A DNA stretch of 8,262 bases from an uncultured Verrucomicrobiales bacterium (lineage in GTDB: Bacteria > Verrucomicrobiota > Verrucomicrobiia > Verrucomicrobiales > Akkermansiaceae), in NCBI GenBank assembly GCA_937916135.1, contig CALFTQ010000048.1:1-8262 (forward strand), read 5' to 3'. A model generated the notes under the pieces. It ran no database searches. It was not told the DNA's origin and worked only from the letters and a program-made list of their open reading frames with translations. This document shows positions 1 to 6,483 of this stretch, piece by piece. Made by a program: the position numbers and the translations under genes. The number at the start of each line of letters is the position of its first letter. Position 1 is the first letter of the stretch.

Positions 1-77
1 CAGAGCGGTTTAATGCAGCGGTCTTGAAAACCGCCGAAGGTTAATCCCTTCCGTGGGTTCGAATCCCACCCCATCCG
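1..77 (+). tRNA. tRNA-Ser(UGA), 5' end cut off by the window
   Basis: Decodes UCA serine codons. The anticodon stem GCGGT/ACCGC (18-22/30-34) closes the 7-base loop CTTGAAA, with anticodon TGA at 25-27. A long variable arm with a GAAGG/CCTTC-type stem lies around 35-52, as expected for a class II tRNA. The T arm is GTGGG-TTCGAAT-CCCAC (53-69), followed by the acceptor strand CCCATCC (70-76) and discriminator G77, which is typical of tRNA-Ser. The matching 5' acceptor strand (expected GGATGGG) and the first few D-arm bases, about 11 bases in all, lie before the window. CCA is not encoded: the bases after 77 are TAC. Confidence 0.95.
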
Positions 78-88
78 TACGGAATATA

Positions 89-118
89 CCCCGGCTGATG
101 CACATCAGCCGGGGCTTT
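89..118 (+). terminator. Intrinsic terminator after tRNA-Ser
   Basis: A perfect 12-bp inverted repeat, CCCCGGCTGATG (89-100) and CATCAGCCGGGG (103-114), is followed on the plus strand by CTTTCT. It sits 11 bases past the tRNA 3' end, so it most likely terminates the tRNA transcript. It also lies 10 bases beyond the stop of the convergent trpF gene. In that direction it is followed by TATATTCC, a weaker U-tract, so it may work both ways. Confidence 0.75.
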
Positions 119-123
119 CTGCA

Positions 124-720
124 TCATGAAACAGCCCGCATGGCAGCCATGGTATCCGCGCAGCCTACGCGGCTTTCGATATCCACGCCATCCGGCTGGC
201 AGCTGTGCAGCATGCGCTGCAAGACTGCAGGAGCCACGCGGCCGGAGAGAATCCACGGGCGGGGAAAGCTCACGGCGGAGAGCAGTGCGGCGTCCTCTGC
301 CTCCACCAGGAAGGCGCGGCAGCAGGGGGCCCAGGCATCCAGCTCGCGTTGCAATTGGGCCGGGGTGCTTTCCTTTCCCAGGCGCAACGCGCGGATGACG
401 CGCTGCGGGCCGATGGCGCGGGCATCGGCCATGGTGCAGGACTCCTGCAACTGGGCCAGGTGCAGTCGGGCCTCTGCCATGGTGCGCCGAATCTTTGCCG
501 CTCCCCCTCCGTTAAAAACACCGACGCGCTTTACATTGGCCGTATGCATGCCGGCGACATGCGCGGGGCTCACGTAGTGCTCACTCCCCCGGCAGAAATT
601 AAATCCGACGTAATCAGCCCCATACGCGGCGGCGCAATCTACGGAGCCGGCGTAAGTCAGCCCGCAGACTTTGATGAAAGAACGGCGGTGGGTGGTGGTG
701 CTGATGTGGTTTGTCTTCAT
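124..720 (-). CDS. trpF: TrpF-like phosphoribosylanthranilate isomerase, divergent
   Basis: The family isomerises N-(5'-phosphoribosyl)anthranilate to CdRP, a cytoplasmic TIM-barrel step of tryptophan synthesis. The 198-residue product is close to the usual 200-210. It has the opening strand KVCGLT (17-22) with the catalytic Cys19, then GADYVGFNF (35-43) and YVSP (49-52), VGVF (66-69), and late phosphate-site remnants ILSG (157-160) and GVDI (178-181). It has diverged from the family: the usual QLHG reads QLQE, and the LLD that carries the general acid reads FLVE, so Glu140 may replace Asp. The GG(S/T)G-x-x-F-D-W loop is missing, and SGGL reads SGRV. The first 15 or so residues extend beyond the family core. 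No closer in-frame ATG exists and no Shine-Dalgarno is visible. The gene stands alone, without other trp genes, behind a terminator at 753-777. The fold assignment is firm; whether the enzyme is active is not. Confidence 0.85.
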   Translation of the reverse strand: MKTNHISTTTHRRSFIKVCGLTYAGSVDCAAAYGADYVGFNFCRGSEHYVSPAHVAGMHTANVKRVGVFNGGGAAKIRRTMAEARLHLAQLQESCTMADARAIGPQRVIRALRLGKESTPAQLQRELDAWAPCCRAFLVEAEDAALLSAVSFPRPWILSGRVAPAVLQRMLHSCQPDGVDIESRVGCADTMAAMRAVS

Positions 721-741
721 TTCTGTATGGTGGATGGAGTG

Positions 742-777
742 AAAATAAAAAAGCCCGGGCTTTCAGGAAGCCTGGGC
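742..777 (-). terminator. Intrinsic terminator or attenuator just upstream of trpF
   Basis: Read on the minus strand, GCCCAGGCTT (777-768) pairs with AAGCCCGGGC (762-753), giving 10 bp with one G-T wobble and a 5-base loop. A T-rich tail (TTTTTTATTTT) follows immediately, so it is a strong terminator. It ends about 21 bases before the trpF start at 720, which leaves almost no room for a separate promoter. It could therefore be an attenuator in the trpF leader or the terminator of the small ORF at 968-840. On the plus strand the stem is followed by ATCGTCTTTTTT, so some activity that way is also possible, but no plus-strand gene ends here. Confidence 0.7.
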
Positions 778-796
778 ATCGTCTTTTTTCTGTTAA

Positions 797-815
797 AGTG
801 CCCGCCTGGAGCACT
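797..815 (-). promoter_or_regulatory. Leader hairpin between small ORF and terminator
   Basis: On the minus strand AGTGCTC-CAGGC-GGGCACT forms a 7-bp stem (one G-T pair) with a 5-base loop, 20 bases before the terminator stem. Its 3' arm contains GGGCA, which could instead pair with TGCCC at the foot of the terminator (a 5-bp alternative). That is the kind of mutually exclusive pairing used by attenuators, but the alternative is short. Its role is inferred only. Confidence 0.35.
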
Positions 816-839
816 GGTGATGAGCTTCCCGGTGTCCGA

Positions 840-968
840 TCAGAGCGTATAGTAATAATACATGGCAGCTGCGCCATGCATCATACTCTCTCTGTACACC
901 GGGGTGGTCATCTGCGGGCAGTATAGAACACGGGCCGCACGCAGGCAAGTTTTTTCTGCATCATACAT
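840..968 (-). CDS. Possible small ORF or leader peptide, 42 aa
   Basis: I do not recognise this protein. ATG at 968 follows GGGAG with a 7-base spacer, one of the better Shine-Dalgarno sites in a window where most genes lack one. The product is Cys- and Tyr-containing, with CPQM at residues 17-20, and ends MYYYYTL, with four consecutive Tyr codons just before the stop. A hairpin CATGGC/GCCATG (861-866/873-878) overlaps the Met codon before the Tyr run. About 60 bases downstream is a strong terminator and then trpF, so this may be a leader peptide or a free-standing small protein. It occupies the otherwise gene-free gap 721-1031 and diverges from the MFS gene. No clear promoter was found for it. 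It could also be a chance ORF. Confidence 0.35.
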   Translation of the reverse strand: MYDAEKTCLRAARVLYCPQMTTPVYRESMMHGAAAMYYYYTL

Positions 969-1031
969 ATTCGCGCTCCCGGGACAGGTAGAGATATAGA
1001 TTGCGTTTGCGGGCAGCTGCGGGTATGAGAG

Positions 1032-2210
1032 ATGGATATGGGACAGGAGAAGCAAGAGAAGGTGCATTTCGTCATCATATTCCTGCTGGTGAGCTTCAAC
1101 CTGCGCATGGGATTCTCGGCGGCAGACCCACTGCTGCTGCAAGTGATGAAATCCATGCACATGGGAAGCGGAAGCAGCGGGTTATTCGGTATGCTCCCCA
1201 TCATGGCGCTGGGCATTGCCGCGCCGGCGGGGGCAGTGCTGGTCCGGTGGGTATCCCCCCGGCGGCTCGTGGTCTATGCCCTGCTGCTGGCCACGCTCGG
1301 TATCATCTGGCGCAGCTGGGGCTCACTGCCGGGCTTGTTCGGCGGCACCCTCATCATCGGGTTCGGGCTGGGGGTGGCGGGCTCAGTCATACTGGGTGTA
1401 GCCAGACAGGTGGTGCAGCAGAACCTGCCGGTGCTCATGAGCGCCTACACCGCCTGCGTGAGCCTGGGCACTGCGGTGGGAGCCGGTGCAGCCGCTCCGG
1501 TGGCCCGCATGCTGGGCGGGTGGCAGCCGGGGTTGATGTTCTGGGGGATTCCGCTTCTGCTGGCAGCTGCTTTGTGGAGCATCCACATCATGAAACACAA
1601 GAACTCCGGCGGGCGGAGCCACCCCCTGCGCGCCCCTATCCTCCCCCTGCTCCACCAACGGAACGCGCGCATGATTACCCTCTACTACCTCTTCCGCGTG
1701 GCCAGTGCCTGGCTGCTCATCGTCTGGCTGGCATCCCTGCTCGGGGAGCGCGGTCTGCCTGCATACGAAGCCGGGCTGGCGCTTTCGGTGGTGACCGCCT
1801 GCCAGATTCCCGGTGCGCTGCTGGCCGGCACGCTGAGCCACTGGCTTGGCGGCATTCACCGTCTCATAGCCCTGGCCACACTGCTGGCCGTGGCGGCATG
1901 CTGGGGGCTGCTGGTAGCGCCTTTATCTGCCTGGCCCTGGGCCGCCATGTGCCTGGGTGCCGGGCTGGGGAGCATCTTCTCCGTAGGCATGTCGCTCATA
2001 GCAGCCTCGCAGCCGGATGAAGGCAGCACCATTGCCCTCTCCGGGCTGGCTCAGGGAGTGGGCTTCATCGGCGGTGGCCTGCTGGCATGGGGGGCCGGTT
2101 TCTGCGTCAAGCTGCCGAATCCCTGCCTGTGGATGGCGGTCACATACTCCACCCTGGCACTCTGCGGCCTTTATTTCGGGCTGCAATGCACAGAAAAGCC
2201 GGCCCGGTGA
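1032..2210 (+). CDS. CynX/NimT-type MFS transporter
   Basis: An inner-membrane secondary transporter of the major facilitator superfamily. At 392 residues it fits the 12-helix pattern, with a polar central linker at about 188-210 (KHKNSGGRSHPLR). The signature NLR (23-25) followed by PLL (33-35), then GLFGMLPIMALGIAAP (50-65), GIIWR ending at Arg94 and GxGLGVAGSVILG, matches the CynX/NimT/YeaN group. That group includes cyanate and 2-nitroimidazole carriers, but substrates vary widely and none can be assigned here. Two starts compete. ATG 1032 gives the longest protein. ATG 1038 is better placed behind GAGAG (1027-1031, 6-base spacer), so the true protein may be two residues shorter. I saw no convincing promoter upstream. 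The stop codon TGA (2208-2210) lies inside the loop of the following terminator. Its neighbours do not show what it carries. Confidence 0.9.
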   Translation: MDMGQEKQEKVHFVIIFLLVSFNLRMGFSAADPLLLQVMKSMHMGSGSSGLFGMLPIMALGIAAPAGAVLVRWVSPRRLVVYALLLATLGIIWRSWGSLPGLFGGTLIIGFGLGVAGSVILGVARQVVQQNLPVLMSAYTACVSLGTAVGAGAAAPVARMLGGWQPGLMFWGIPLLLAAALWSIHIMKHKNSGGRSHPLRAPILPLLHQRNARMITLYYLFRVASAWLLIVWLASLLGERGLPAYEAGLALSVVTACQIPGALLAGTLSHWLGGIHRLIALATLLAVAACWGLLVAPLSAWPWAAMCLGAGLGSIFSVGMSLIAASQPDEGSTIALSGLAQGVGFIGGGLLAWGAGFCVKLPNPCLWMAVTYSTLALCGLYFGLQCTEKPAR

Positions 2211-2231
2211 CCCCAGGCCGGCTTTTCGTTT
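2194..2231. terminator. Bidirectional terminator between convergent MFS and GH2 genes
   Basis: AAAAGCCGGCC (2194-2204) and GGCCGGCTTTT (2216-2226) form a perfect 11-bp stem with an 11-base loop. Both strands read a T-run at the 3' foot. The plus-strand gene ends inside the loop (stop 2208-2210) and the minus-strand GH2 gene ends 24 bases away at 2250, so one hairpin serves both. Confidence 0.85.
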
Positions 2232-2249
2232 GAGGGAGTTCCGGAAGCT

Positions 2250-5216
2250 TTACTTCTTCAGTTGTTCCGGGGTTGCGGGGGTAATCTGCACGGGCACCTG
2301 GATTTCGGGCAGGCCCTCGGCCTTCACCGTTACCGTGGCGGTGCCGCTGGCTCCGCGCTGGCCACGCACAATGGCCAGGATGCGGCCATTGAAGAACTTC
2401 TGGTTCTTATCCTGCATGCAGGTGTGGTCAATGGGGTTGCCATTGCAGAAGCCGACCAGGTCGGCCGGGCCGGAGATGCTGAAGCTCACCTTGCGGCTGT
2501 CCGTGGGCACCACGTTGCCCTGAGCATCCGTCAGCGCGAGCGAGATGTGGCAGATATCGCGGGCATCGCCCACGATGGCAGGGCGGTCTGCCTGCGCCGT
2601 CACGGCGGCGGATTCGCCAGTGGTCACGCGGGAGGCAGTGGCCCAGGGCTTGCCATCCTTCTTCACCACCACCTCAACCTTGCCGGGCTCATAGACCACA
2701 TCTTCCCAGACGAAGCGGTACTGATTCTTGTTCACCACCAGGCTCTTATCCTTCTGGGTGAAGGTGGGGCCCTCGCCACGGCGGCGCACACCCTGGCTCT
2801 TGCCATTCACGAAGAGCTCAGCCTCATCGCCGCTGGTGAACACCATCACCGGGGTCTTCTGCCCCTCGCGGCCGGGCCAGTTCCAGTGCGGCAGGATATG
2901 GGCCATGGCCTTCTCCGGGTTCCACTGGCTCTGGTAGAGGTAGTACACATCCTTCGGGAAGCCGGCGAGGTCAATCAGGCCGAAATAGGAACTGCGGCTG
3001 GGGGCCTTGTTGCCCATGGCCTTGAGCTGCTCCATGGCGGCTTTCTTCTCAGCCTCGCTGGCGCCGATGAAGTTGCCGATGTTGGAGGCATCCTGATTGT
3101 AGGGCGTGGGCTCGCCTATGTAGTCGAACCCGGTCCACACGTATTCACCGCCCAGCTCAGGAGCCAGCGTATGGGCGTGCATCTCGATATCCGGGCAGGA
3201 ACCCCAGCCGGTGGAATACAAGGCGTAGCTGCTCACCTGGAAATAGCGGGCACCATCTCCCACGCGCCAACCCATCGGGAAGAAGTAGGTATCGCGCGTG
3301 GAGACACAGCTGCAGGTCTCCGAACCGATATAGGGCATATCGGGATGCTTCTCGCGGAAATCGCGGTAGAGGTGCGGCTTGTAGTTGAAGCCATACACAT
3401 CCATGGTATCGGCAAAACCGTTCTTGTATGCGTTCAGATTATTGCAGCCAACGGTATAGGGGCGGGTGGTGTCATACTTACGGAATTCATCTCGCAGATT
3501 GGTGGCCACCTTCAGGTTTCTTTCGTGTACCCTGGGGTCACTATGTCCCTGCTCAGGGATTTCATTGCCACCGCTCCAGGCGATGATGCAGGGGTGGTTG
3601 CGGTCGCGCAGCATAAAGTTGCGCACATCCTTCTGCCACCACTGAGGCCAGTAGATATGGTAGCCGTTCACCTTGTCGTACTTCTGGTTCTTCCAGATAT
3701 CAAACAGCTCATCGATGACCAGGATACCGTGTTTATCACACAGGTCGAGCACCTCAGGGGCGGGCGGGTTGTGCGTCATGCGGATGGAGTTGCACCCCAT
3801 CTCCTTCAGAATCTCAATCTTGCGCTCGTATCCGCGGGCGTGGAAAGCCGAACCGAGGGCACCGAGGTCATGGTGCTCGCATACGCCCTTGAGGCGGAGC
3901 TTTTCACCATTCAGGTAGAAGCCGTCCTTCTTCCAGGCAATGCTGCGCACACCGAACGAGGACTCCTTGCTGTCCACCACCTTGCCATCCACCAGCATGC
4001 TGGTGTGCATGGAGTAAAGGTGCGGGGACTCACAGCTCCAGAGCTGCGGGTGCGGCAGGCGCAGTTCCTGCTCCACAGTGCCGCTGGTGCCGGGCTCCAG
4101 CGTAATGGTGGCAGGCACCGCCTGAGCGCCATTCACCTTCTGCAACACCGTAATTTCAGCCTCGCGGTCCCCGGTATTGGTCACCGTGGTCTGCACTTTG
4201 ACCACGGCATAATCCTCCGTGATTTCCGGGGTGGTGATATAGGTAGGCCACTGAGCCAGGTGCACCGGGCCGGTCTTTTCCAGCCACACGTGGCGGTAGA
4301 TACCGGCACCGGGATACCAGCGGGTTGAAAGCGGCAGGTTGCTGGCCATTACCGCTATCAGGTTATCCTTGCCAGCCTCCAGATACGGGGTAATATCCAC
4401 CCGGAACGAATTATAGCCATAAGCCCAGTTTCCGGCCAGCTTGCCGTTCACGTATACCTGCGGGTTGGACATCACCCCGTCGAAATCCAGGTAATAGCGG
4501 TCCTGCTCTGCACTGAAATCAGCCGGCACGGCAAAAGTCTTGCGGTACCATCCCCAGCCATTCCAGGGAAGTTTGCCGGTTTCATTGGGCTCAGCCATAA
4601 GGAAGGGGCTCTCTATGGCCCAGTCGTGCGGCAGCTGCACCGCCTTGTACTCACTTTCATCGAGCCCCACGGCAGCCTGCGCCACAGCGGGCTGGCCTTT
4701 CTGCACCTGCAGCGGCTCGTTGTTCACCCCGGTGAACATCACCTCGCGAATGCTGGCCCAGGTCTGCCCGGTGGCATCGTTCACCGTGAGCTTTATCGAC
4801 CGCACGGGCTTACCCCCCACGTCAATGAACGTGGCAGCCTGGTGCCCCACGCGGTAACTGCGGGCGGTCCGGCTTCCATCCCCGTGGTCGATAACCACAT
4901 CCAGCTTCATATTGTTGCGCTTTTCCCAGTAAACCACCGCCATCTTGACCGGGGCGGAAAAGCCGGGACGAATGAGCAGATAATGCCCCTGTCCTTGGTT
5001 CCGGGCACACCAGCGCGTCAGCAAATCGCCATCCACCGCGTGCGCGGCCGGGTGCGTACCCTGGTGCGAATCCGTATCCACAGGCACACCAGCCTCAGCC
5101 GGGTCTCCGGGACCGAAGTACTTGAACTTCCACCCGAAATCAAATGTTTCGCGCTCACCAGCCCAGGCCGAAGCCACACTCAACGCCAGCAACGGCAGCA
5201 TGTATTTAGCTTTCAT
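2250..5216 (-). CDS. Secreted GH2 glycosidase, beta-galactosidase type, with F5/8C insert
   Basis: A retaining exo-glycosidase of family GH2, probably a beta-galactosidase acting outside the cytoplasm on host or dietary glycans. The start at 5216 (988 aa) gives a clean signal peptide, residues 1-19, with cleavage after SAWA. A start at 5246 would add ten residues before it. Order: N-terminal jelly-roll strand FDFGWKF (25-31); an inserted discoidin/F5-8C-like region (about 50-165, with AVDGDLLTRWC at 60-70); jelly roll resumed at VQLPHDWAIE; WYPGAGIYR (300-308); Ig-like domain; TIM barrel with HNPPAP (482-487), acid/base Glu552 in GGNE and likely nucleophile Glu633 in GSET; GEYVWTGFDYIGEPTPY; a DUF4982-like region (about 755-825); and a GH2 C-terminal domain (about 865-975). 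All catalytic motifs are intact. DUF4982 plus this C-terminal domain favours beta-galactosidase, but other beta-glycosides cannot be excluded. The acyltransferase gene lies 63 bases upstream on the same strand. No Shine-Dalgarno is visible. Confidence 0.93.
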   Translation of the reverse strand: MKAKYMLPLLALSVASAWAGERETFDFGWKFKYFGPGDPAEAGVPVDTDSHQGTHPAAHAVDGDLLTRWCARNQGQGHYLLIRPGFSAPVKMAVVYWEKRNNMKLDVVIDHGDGSRTARSYRVGHQAATFIDVGGKPVRSIKLTVNDATGQTWASIREVMFTGVNNEPLQVQKGQPAVAQAAVGLDESEYKAVQLPHDWAIESPFLMAEPNETGKLPWNGWGWYRKTFAVPADFSAEQDRYYLDFDGVMSNPQVYVNGKLAGNWAYGYNSFRVDITPYLEAGKDNLIAVMASNLPLSTRWYPGAGIYRHVWLEKTGPVHLAQWPTYITTPEITEDYAVVKVQTTVTNTGDREAEITVLQKVNGAQAVPATITLEPGTSGTVEQELRLPHPQLWSCESPHLYSMHTSMLVDGKVVDSKESSFGVRSIAWKKDGFYLNGEKLRLKGVCEHHDLGALGSAFHARGYERKIEILKEMGCNSIRMTHNPPAPEVLDLCDKHGILVIDELFDIWKNQKYDKVNGYHIYWPQWWQKDVRNFMLRDRNHPCIIAWSGGNEIPEQGHSDPRVHERNLKVATNLRDEFRKYDTTRPYTVGCNNLNAYKNGFADTMDVYGFNYKPHLYRDFREKHPDMPYIGSETCSCVSTRDTYFFPMGWRVGDGARYFQVSSYALYSTGWGSCPDIEMHAHTLAPELGGEYVWTGFDYIGEPTPYNQDASNIGNFIGASEAEKKAAMEQLKAMGNKAPSRSSYFGLIDLAGFPKDVYYLYQSQWNPEKAMAHILPHWNWPGREGQKTPVMVFTSGDEAELFVNGKSQGVRRRGEGPTFTQKDKSLVVNKNQYRFVWEDVVYEPGKVEVVVKKDGKPWATASRVTTGESAAVTAQADRPAIVGDARDICHISLALTDAQGNVVPTDSRKVSFSISGPADLVGFCNGNPIDHTCMQDKNQKFFNGRILAIVRGQRGASGTATVTVKAEGLPEIQVPVQITPATPEQLKK

Positions 5217-5236
5217 GGTATATATAGATACGCAGC

Positions 5237-5264
5237 ATTTTAGCATTTTATTTCTCAGTGTAAA
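5237..5264 (-). promoter_or_regulatory. Candidate sigma70-like promoter for GH2
   Basis: On the minus strand TTTACA (5264-5259) and TAAAAT (5242-5237) each match the -35 and -10 consensus at 5 of 6 positions, with a 16-base spacer in an AT-rich stretch. The start point would be about 14 bases before the GH2 ATG. It lies between the acyltransferase stop and GH2, so GH2 could be transcribed alone as well as with the upstream gene. AT-rich DNA produces such matches easily. Confidence 0.4.
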
Positions 5265-5279
5265 TAAAAAAGAAAACCA

Positions 5280-6374
5280 TCACACCCGTAAGCAGGCCTT
5301 ATGCCTGTAAAGGAACCACAGCATAAGCCACAGAAGGGCATATGATAAAGATTCATAAAGCAAGGGCTCTCCAGCCCAGCGGAAAAGCGGATACACAATG
5401 CTGTCCCAAAGGCTGCGGCCGCCCAATCCCGGCGTGTTGGTCAGCATATACGCCAGCAGGGCATTGCACCCCACCACCTGAAAAGGATACGCCAGCCAGG
5501 CAGTCCGCGACAGGATATCAAACACCACATGAAACACCGCCAGCAGCAACAGGCACCAGCCCCCGCTCCACAGCACCATGGTGGTCGTGAACAGGTGTTT
5601 GATGAGCGGTGTATCATACTCCAGCAGCATGGCTGCCCCGAGGCAGAGTCCCCCACTGGCAGACAAAATACCGGCAGCCCTGAGACCTCGCATGCGGAAT
5701 ACCACCCCGCCCCCCAGCACTCCCATGAGGGTGATGGCGCCGAAATTCAGCGTGGTGAGAATCCAGGTATAGGGCGTGCCGTCCTGCCAGTGCCCCTGCA
5801 AGGCGCAATCAATATAATACGCCAGGTTGTTATCCGGTCGGAAAAGGCCGGCAGGCTGCCCGTTATAAGGCACAAAACGGAGCAGCGCCCAGTACGCAGC
5901 CATGAGCACCAGACAGCTGGCCAGTTGCCCCCGCCAGTTCCAGAACATGAGCACCACCGCACTCACCAGATACCCCGCTGCAATCGCCTGCAGCGTATTG
6001 CAGAACAAACTCATGTGCTCCGGCTCCCCGCTGCACAGATTCCCCTGCACCACCATGCCCAGCACAAAGAGCAGCACCACGCGCCGCAGAACCCGCCAGG
6101 CGGTGCGCAGCTTCCCCTGCTCCCGGTAGCGGCTGAAGGCTATAGGCATGGAGCATCCGGTAATGAACAGGAAAAGCGGCATCACCAGATCCCAGCAGGT
6201 GAACCCGCAGCCCCACTCCGCATGCCGGAACTGCCGGGCCAGCCACACCGGAACCTCATTTCCCCACCCTGCCCTGCATAACTGCCACAGCACCGCAGCA
6301 CCTCCGGAAAGCAACACCATATCCAGCCCCCGCAGGGCATCTATGCTCACGATTCGCCGTTTCTCCTCACACAT
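5280..6374 (-). CDS. DUF5009/HGSNAT-like membrane acyltransferase
   Basis: A polytopic inner-membrane protein related to heparan-alpha-glucosaminide N-acetyltransferase and DUF5009 proteins. Members of that group are thought to move acetyl groups across the membrane onto sugars. The 364 residues open with RIVSIDALRGLDM (7-19), the family hallmark. FRHAEWGCGFTCWDLVMPLFLFITG (49-73) follows, in which His51 aligns with the histidine acetylated in HGSNAT. Next come DNNLAYYID (181-189), the glycine-rich helix ITLMGVLGGG (214-223), and FTTTMVLWSGGW (262-273). About ten hydrophobic segments are visible. The start at 6374 puts the family motif at the N-terminus, as usual; the Shine-Dalgarno is weak. 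The gene ends 63 bases before GH2 with no terminator between, so co-transcription is likely. That suggests an acyl-modification step linked to glycan use. The acceptor sugar is unknown. Confidence 0.88.
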   Translation of the reverse strand: MCEEKRRIVSIDALRGLDMVLLSGGAAVLWQLCRAGWGNEVPVWLARQFRHAEWGCGFTCWDLVMPLFLFITGCSMPIAFSRYREQGKLRTAWRVLRRVVLLFVLGMVVQGNLCSGEPEHMSLFCNTLQAIAAGYLVSAVVLMFWNWRGQLASCLVLMAAYWALLRFVPYNGQPAGLFRPDNNLAYYIDCALQGHWQDGTPYTWILTTLNFGAITLMGVLGGGVVFRMRGLRAAGILSASGGLCLGAAMLLEYDTPLIKHLFTTTMVLWSGGWCLLLLAVFHVVFDILSRTAWLAYPFQVVGCNALLAYMLTNTPGLGGRSLWDSIVYPLFRWAGEPLLYESLSYALLWLMLWFLYRHKACLRV

Positions 6375-6409
6375 GCCGCCAGTCTACACAATTTTTTCAC
6401 CCGCATGAA

Positions 6410-6438
6410 GAAAAATCTTAAATACTTCTTGATTTTTC
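6410..6438. promoter_or_regulatory. Inverted repeat in the divergent control region, possible operator
   Basis: GAAAAATC (6410-6417) and GATTTTTC (6431-6438) are perfect 8-base inverted arms, 13 bases apart. The right arm overlaps the candidate -35 box of the epimerase promoter, and the whole element sits in the 109-base gap between the divergent acyltransferase and epimerase genes. It could be a regulator site or just AT-rich symmetry. It has little GC, so it is unlikely to be a terminator. Confidence 0.35.
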
Positions 6439-6456
6439 CACCTTGCAGGGTAGAAT
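6429..6456 (+). promoter_or_regulatory. Candidate sigma70-like promoter for the epimerase gene
   Basis: TTGATT (6429-6434) and TAGAAT (6451-6456) are separated by 16 bases, matching the -35 box at 4 of 6 and the -10 box at 5 of 6 positions. An AT-rich upstream stretch (6410-6428) could act as an UP element. Transcription would begin near 6463, about 20 bases before the ATG at 6484. Confidence 0.5.
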
Positions 6457-6483
6457 AAATTGCGAACCATACCAACACATATC

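Noticed and set aside
1..120. tRNA-Ser as an integration site for a mobile element
   Set aside because: No integrase, no repeat of the tRNA 3' end and no phage-like genes are visible in the window; the neighbour is a housekeeping-type gene.
2262..4328. Long plus-strand open frame (688 codons) opposite the GH2 gene
   Set aside because: It is a shadow of the GH2 coding strand in GC-rich DNA. Its translation is His-, Val- and Ala-rich low-complexity sequence with no recognisable domain, whereas the minus strand has all GH2 motifs.
5217..5246. GH2 start at 5246, ten codons upstream
   Set aside because: It would place ten residues before a clean signal peptide and would start inside the AT-rich promoter-like stretch; ATG 5216 fits far better.
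6460..6483. Epimerase start at 6460
   Set aside because: It would add eight residues before the Rossmann strand and begin at or before the predicted transcription start.
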